This document shows, one piece after another, positions 13,104 through 13,621 of a DNA stretch of 13,621 nucleotides (position 1 is the stretch's first letter; every line of letters begins with the position of its first letter). The DNA is from JBNJDW01 sp051745265 (GTDB taxonomy: Bacteria; Pseudomonadota; Alphaproteobacteria; Micavibrionales; CSBR16-224): assembly GCA_051745265.1 (NCBI GenBank), contig JBNJDW010000031.1, positions 1-13,621 on the forward strand. Reading direction: 5' to 3'. The position numbers and the translations under genes are program-made. The notes under the pieces were generated by a model that was given only the letters and a program-made list of their open reading frames with translations, had not been told where the DNA came from and did no database searches.

Positions 13104-13621
13104 ATGCGTAAAGCGAATCGGAATATTTATCTGGATTATAACGCAACATCACCTTTGAAAACTGTGGTCAGGGATACGATGATGGCGGTGATGGATCAGC
13201 CCAATAATCCCTCTGCCGTTCACCGTTTTGGCCGCAATGCAAAAATGACTGTCGAAACCGCCCGTGACAGACTTGCCAAAGCTGTAAACTGCAAACCGGA
13301 CAGTATTATTTTCACCAGCGGCGCCACAGAATCCAATAACATGGTTATGCACCATTTCCGCAATCATGCTGTTTTTGTCTCCGCGATTGAGCATCCCTCT
13401 GTCCTGCAAACAGCGCCTGAAAGCTGTCAGGTGCTTCCCGTGTCCTGTGATGGCATCATAGACCTCACTGCACTTGAAGCCGCCCTGAAGGACGCCCCTG
13501 CCCCTGCGTTGGTCTCTGTCATGGCGGTTAACAATGAAACCGGCGTCATTCAGCCCATTTCCAAGATTGCCGAGATCGTGCATAAATATGACGGTATTTA
13601 CCATTGCGATGCGGTGCAGGC
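13104..13621 (+). CDS. Cysteine desulfurase (NifS/IscS family), cut by the right edge
   Basis: The first 172 residues of a pyridoxal-phosphate enzyme that takes sulfur from cysteine, giving alanine and a persulfide for Fe-S cluster or tRNA thiolation. The N-terminal YLDYNATSPL (9-18) is typical. TSGATESNN (71-79) binds the cofactor phosphate, His97 in EHPSV stacks on the ring, Asn144 lies in VNNETGVIQPI, and Asp169 in HCDAVQ pairs with the cofactor nitrogen. The catalytic lysine and cysteine lie beyond the edge. An in-frame stop at 13092-13094 and AAGG ahead of the ATG fix the start. The N-terminal layout is that of the IscS/NifS group, not SufS. Whether a suf or isc operon follows cannot be seen. 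Confidence 0.96.
   Translation, partial: MRKANRNIYLDYNATSPLKTVVRDTMMAVMDQPNNPSAVHRFGRNAKMTVETARDRLAKAVNCKPDSIIFTSGATESNNMVMHHFRNHAVFVSAIEHPSVLQTAPESCQVLPVSCDGIIDLTALEAALKDAPAPALVSVMAVNNETGVIQPISKIAEIVHKYDGIYHCDAVQ

Noticed and set aside
1..13621. CRISPR arrays, insertion sequences, integrases or phage genes
   Set aside because: I saw no regularly spaced direct repeats, transposase motifs or terminal inverted repeats, and no phage-type proteins in the readable frames.

Overview
The window looks like chromosomal DNA from an alphaproteobacterium of moderate GC content. The evidence is a short COQ7-type demethoxyubiquinone hydroxylase, a HIG1-domain protein, an ELM1/DUF1022 protein beside trxB, and the alphaproteobacterial HNH endonuclease family with its long conserved N-terminal block. 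I cannot name the genus. Most of the window is ordinary housekeeping sequence. The less ordinary parts are the left end, a tandem pair of exported papain-fold proteins, and a compact toxin-antitoxin-like pair.

Layout, left to right. (1) 1-1590 is visibly AT-richer than the rest. On the minus strand it holds two membrane-anchored or secreted proteins of unknown function (one cut by the left edge) and a 45-residue membrane peptide. A minus-strand tRNA-Leu(CAA) with its own terminator bounds the block at 1700-1784. (2) 1903-3553 is a tight plus-strand operon: a YqaA/DedA-type membrane protein, DsbB, and Coq7. DsbB feeds electrons from disulfide formation into the quinone pool, and Coq7 makes ubiquinone, so two of the three genes meet at quinone. 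(3) 3592-5446 has a well-formed promoter followed by two paralogous exported proteins with a Cys-His-Asp arrangement like the bacterial transglutaminase-like cysteine proteinases (LapG family). (4) 5443-7610 carries three minus-strand genes: a gamma-glutamylcyclotransferase-like protein, an HNH endonuclease with its own extended -10 promoter, and a carboxylesterase. (5) 7616-8638 holds a HIG1-domain protein, then a HicB/HicA-like pair whose message is probably leaderless, then a strong terminator. (6) 8662-9633 is a family 9 glycosyltransferase (heptosyltransferase-like), with an unusual start region squeezed against that terminator. (7) 9650-12280 has a divergent Lrp/AsnC regulator, then elm1 and trxB in one operon closed by a strong terminator. 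(8) 12299-13621 has an alpha/beta hydrolase divergent from the start of a cysteine desulfurase that runs off the right edge. Their promoters overlap around a perfect palindrome.

The strongest leads are the tandem LapG-like pair (tandem duplication, catalytic residues kept in both, no recognisable partner nearby), the HicA-like protein with a long basic C-terminal extension paired with an antitoxin that has no DNA-binding domain, and the AT-rich block on the 3' side of tRNA-Leu, which has the geometry of a tRNA-inserted island. All functional statements come from motif reading alone; no database search was made.
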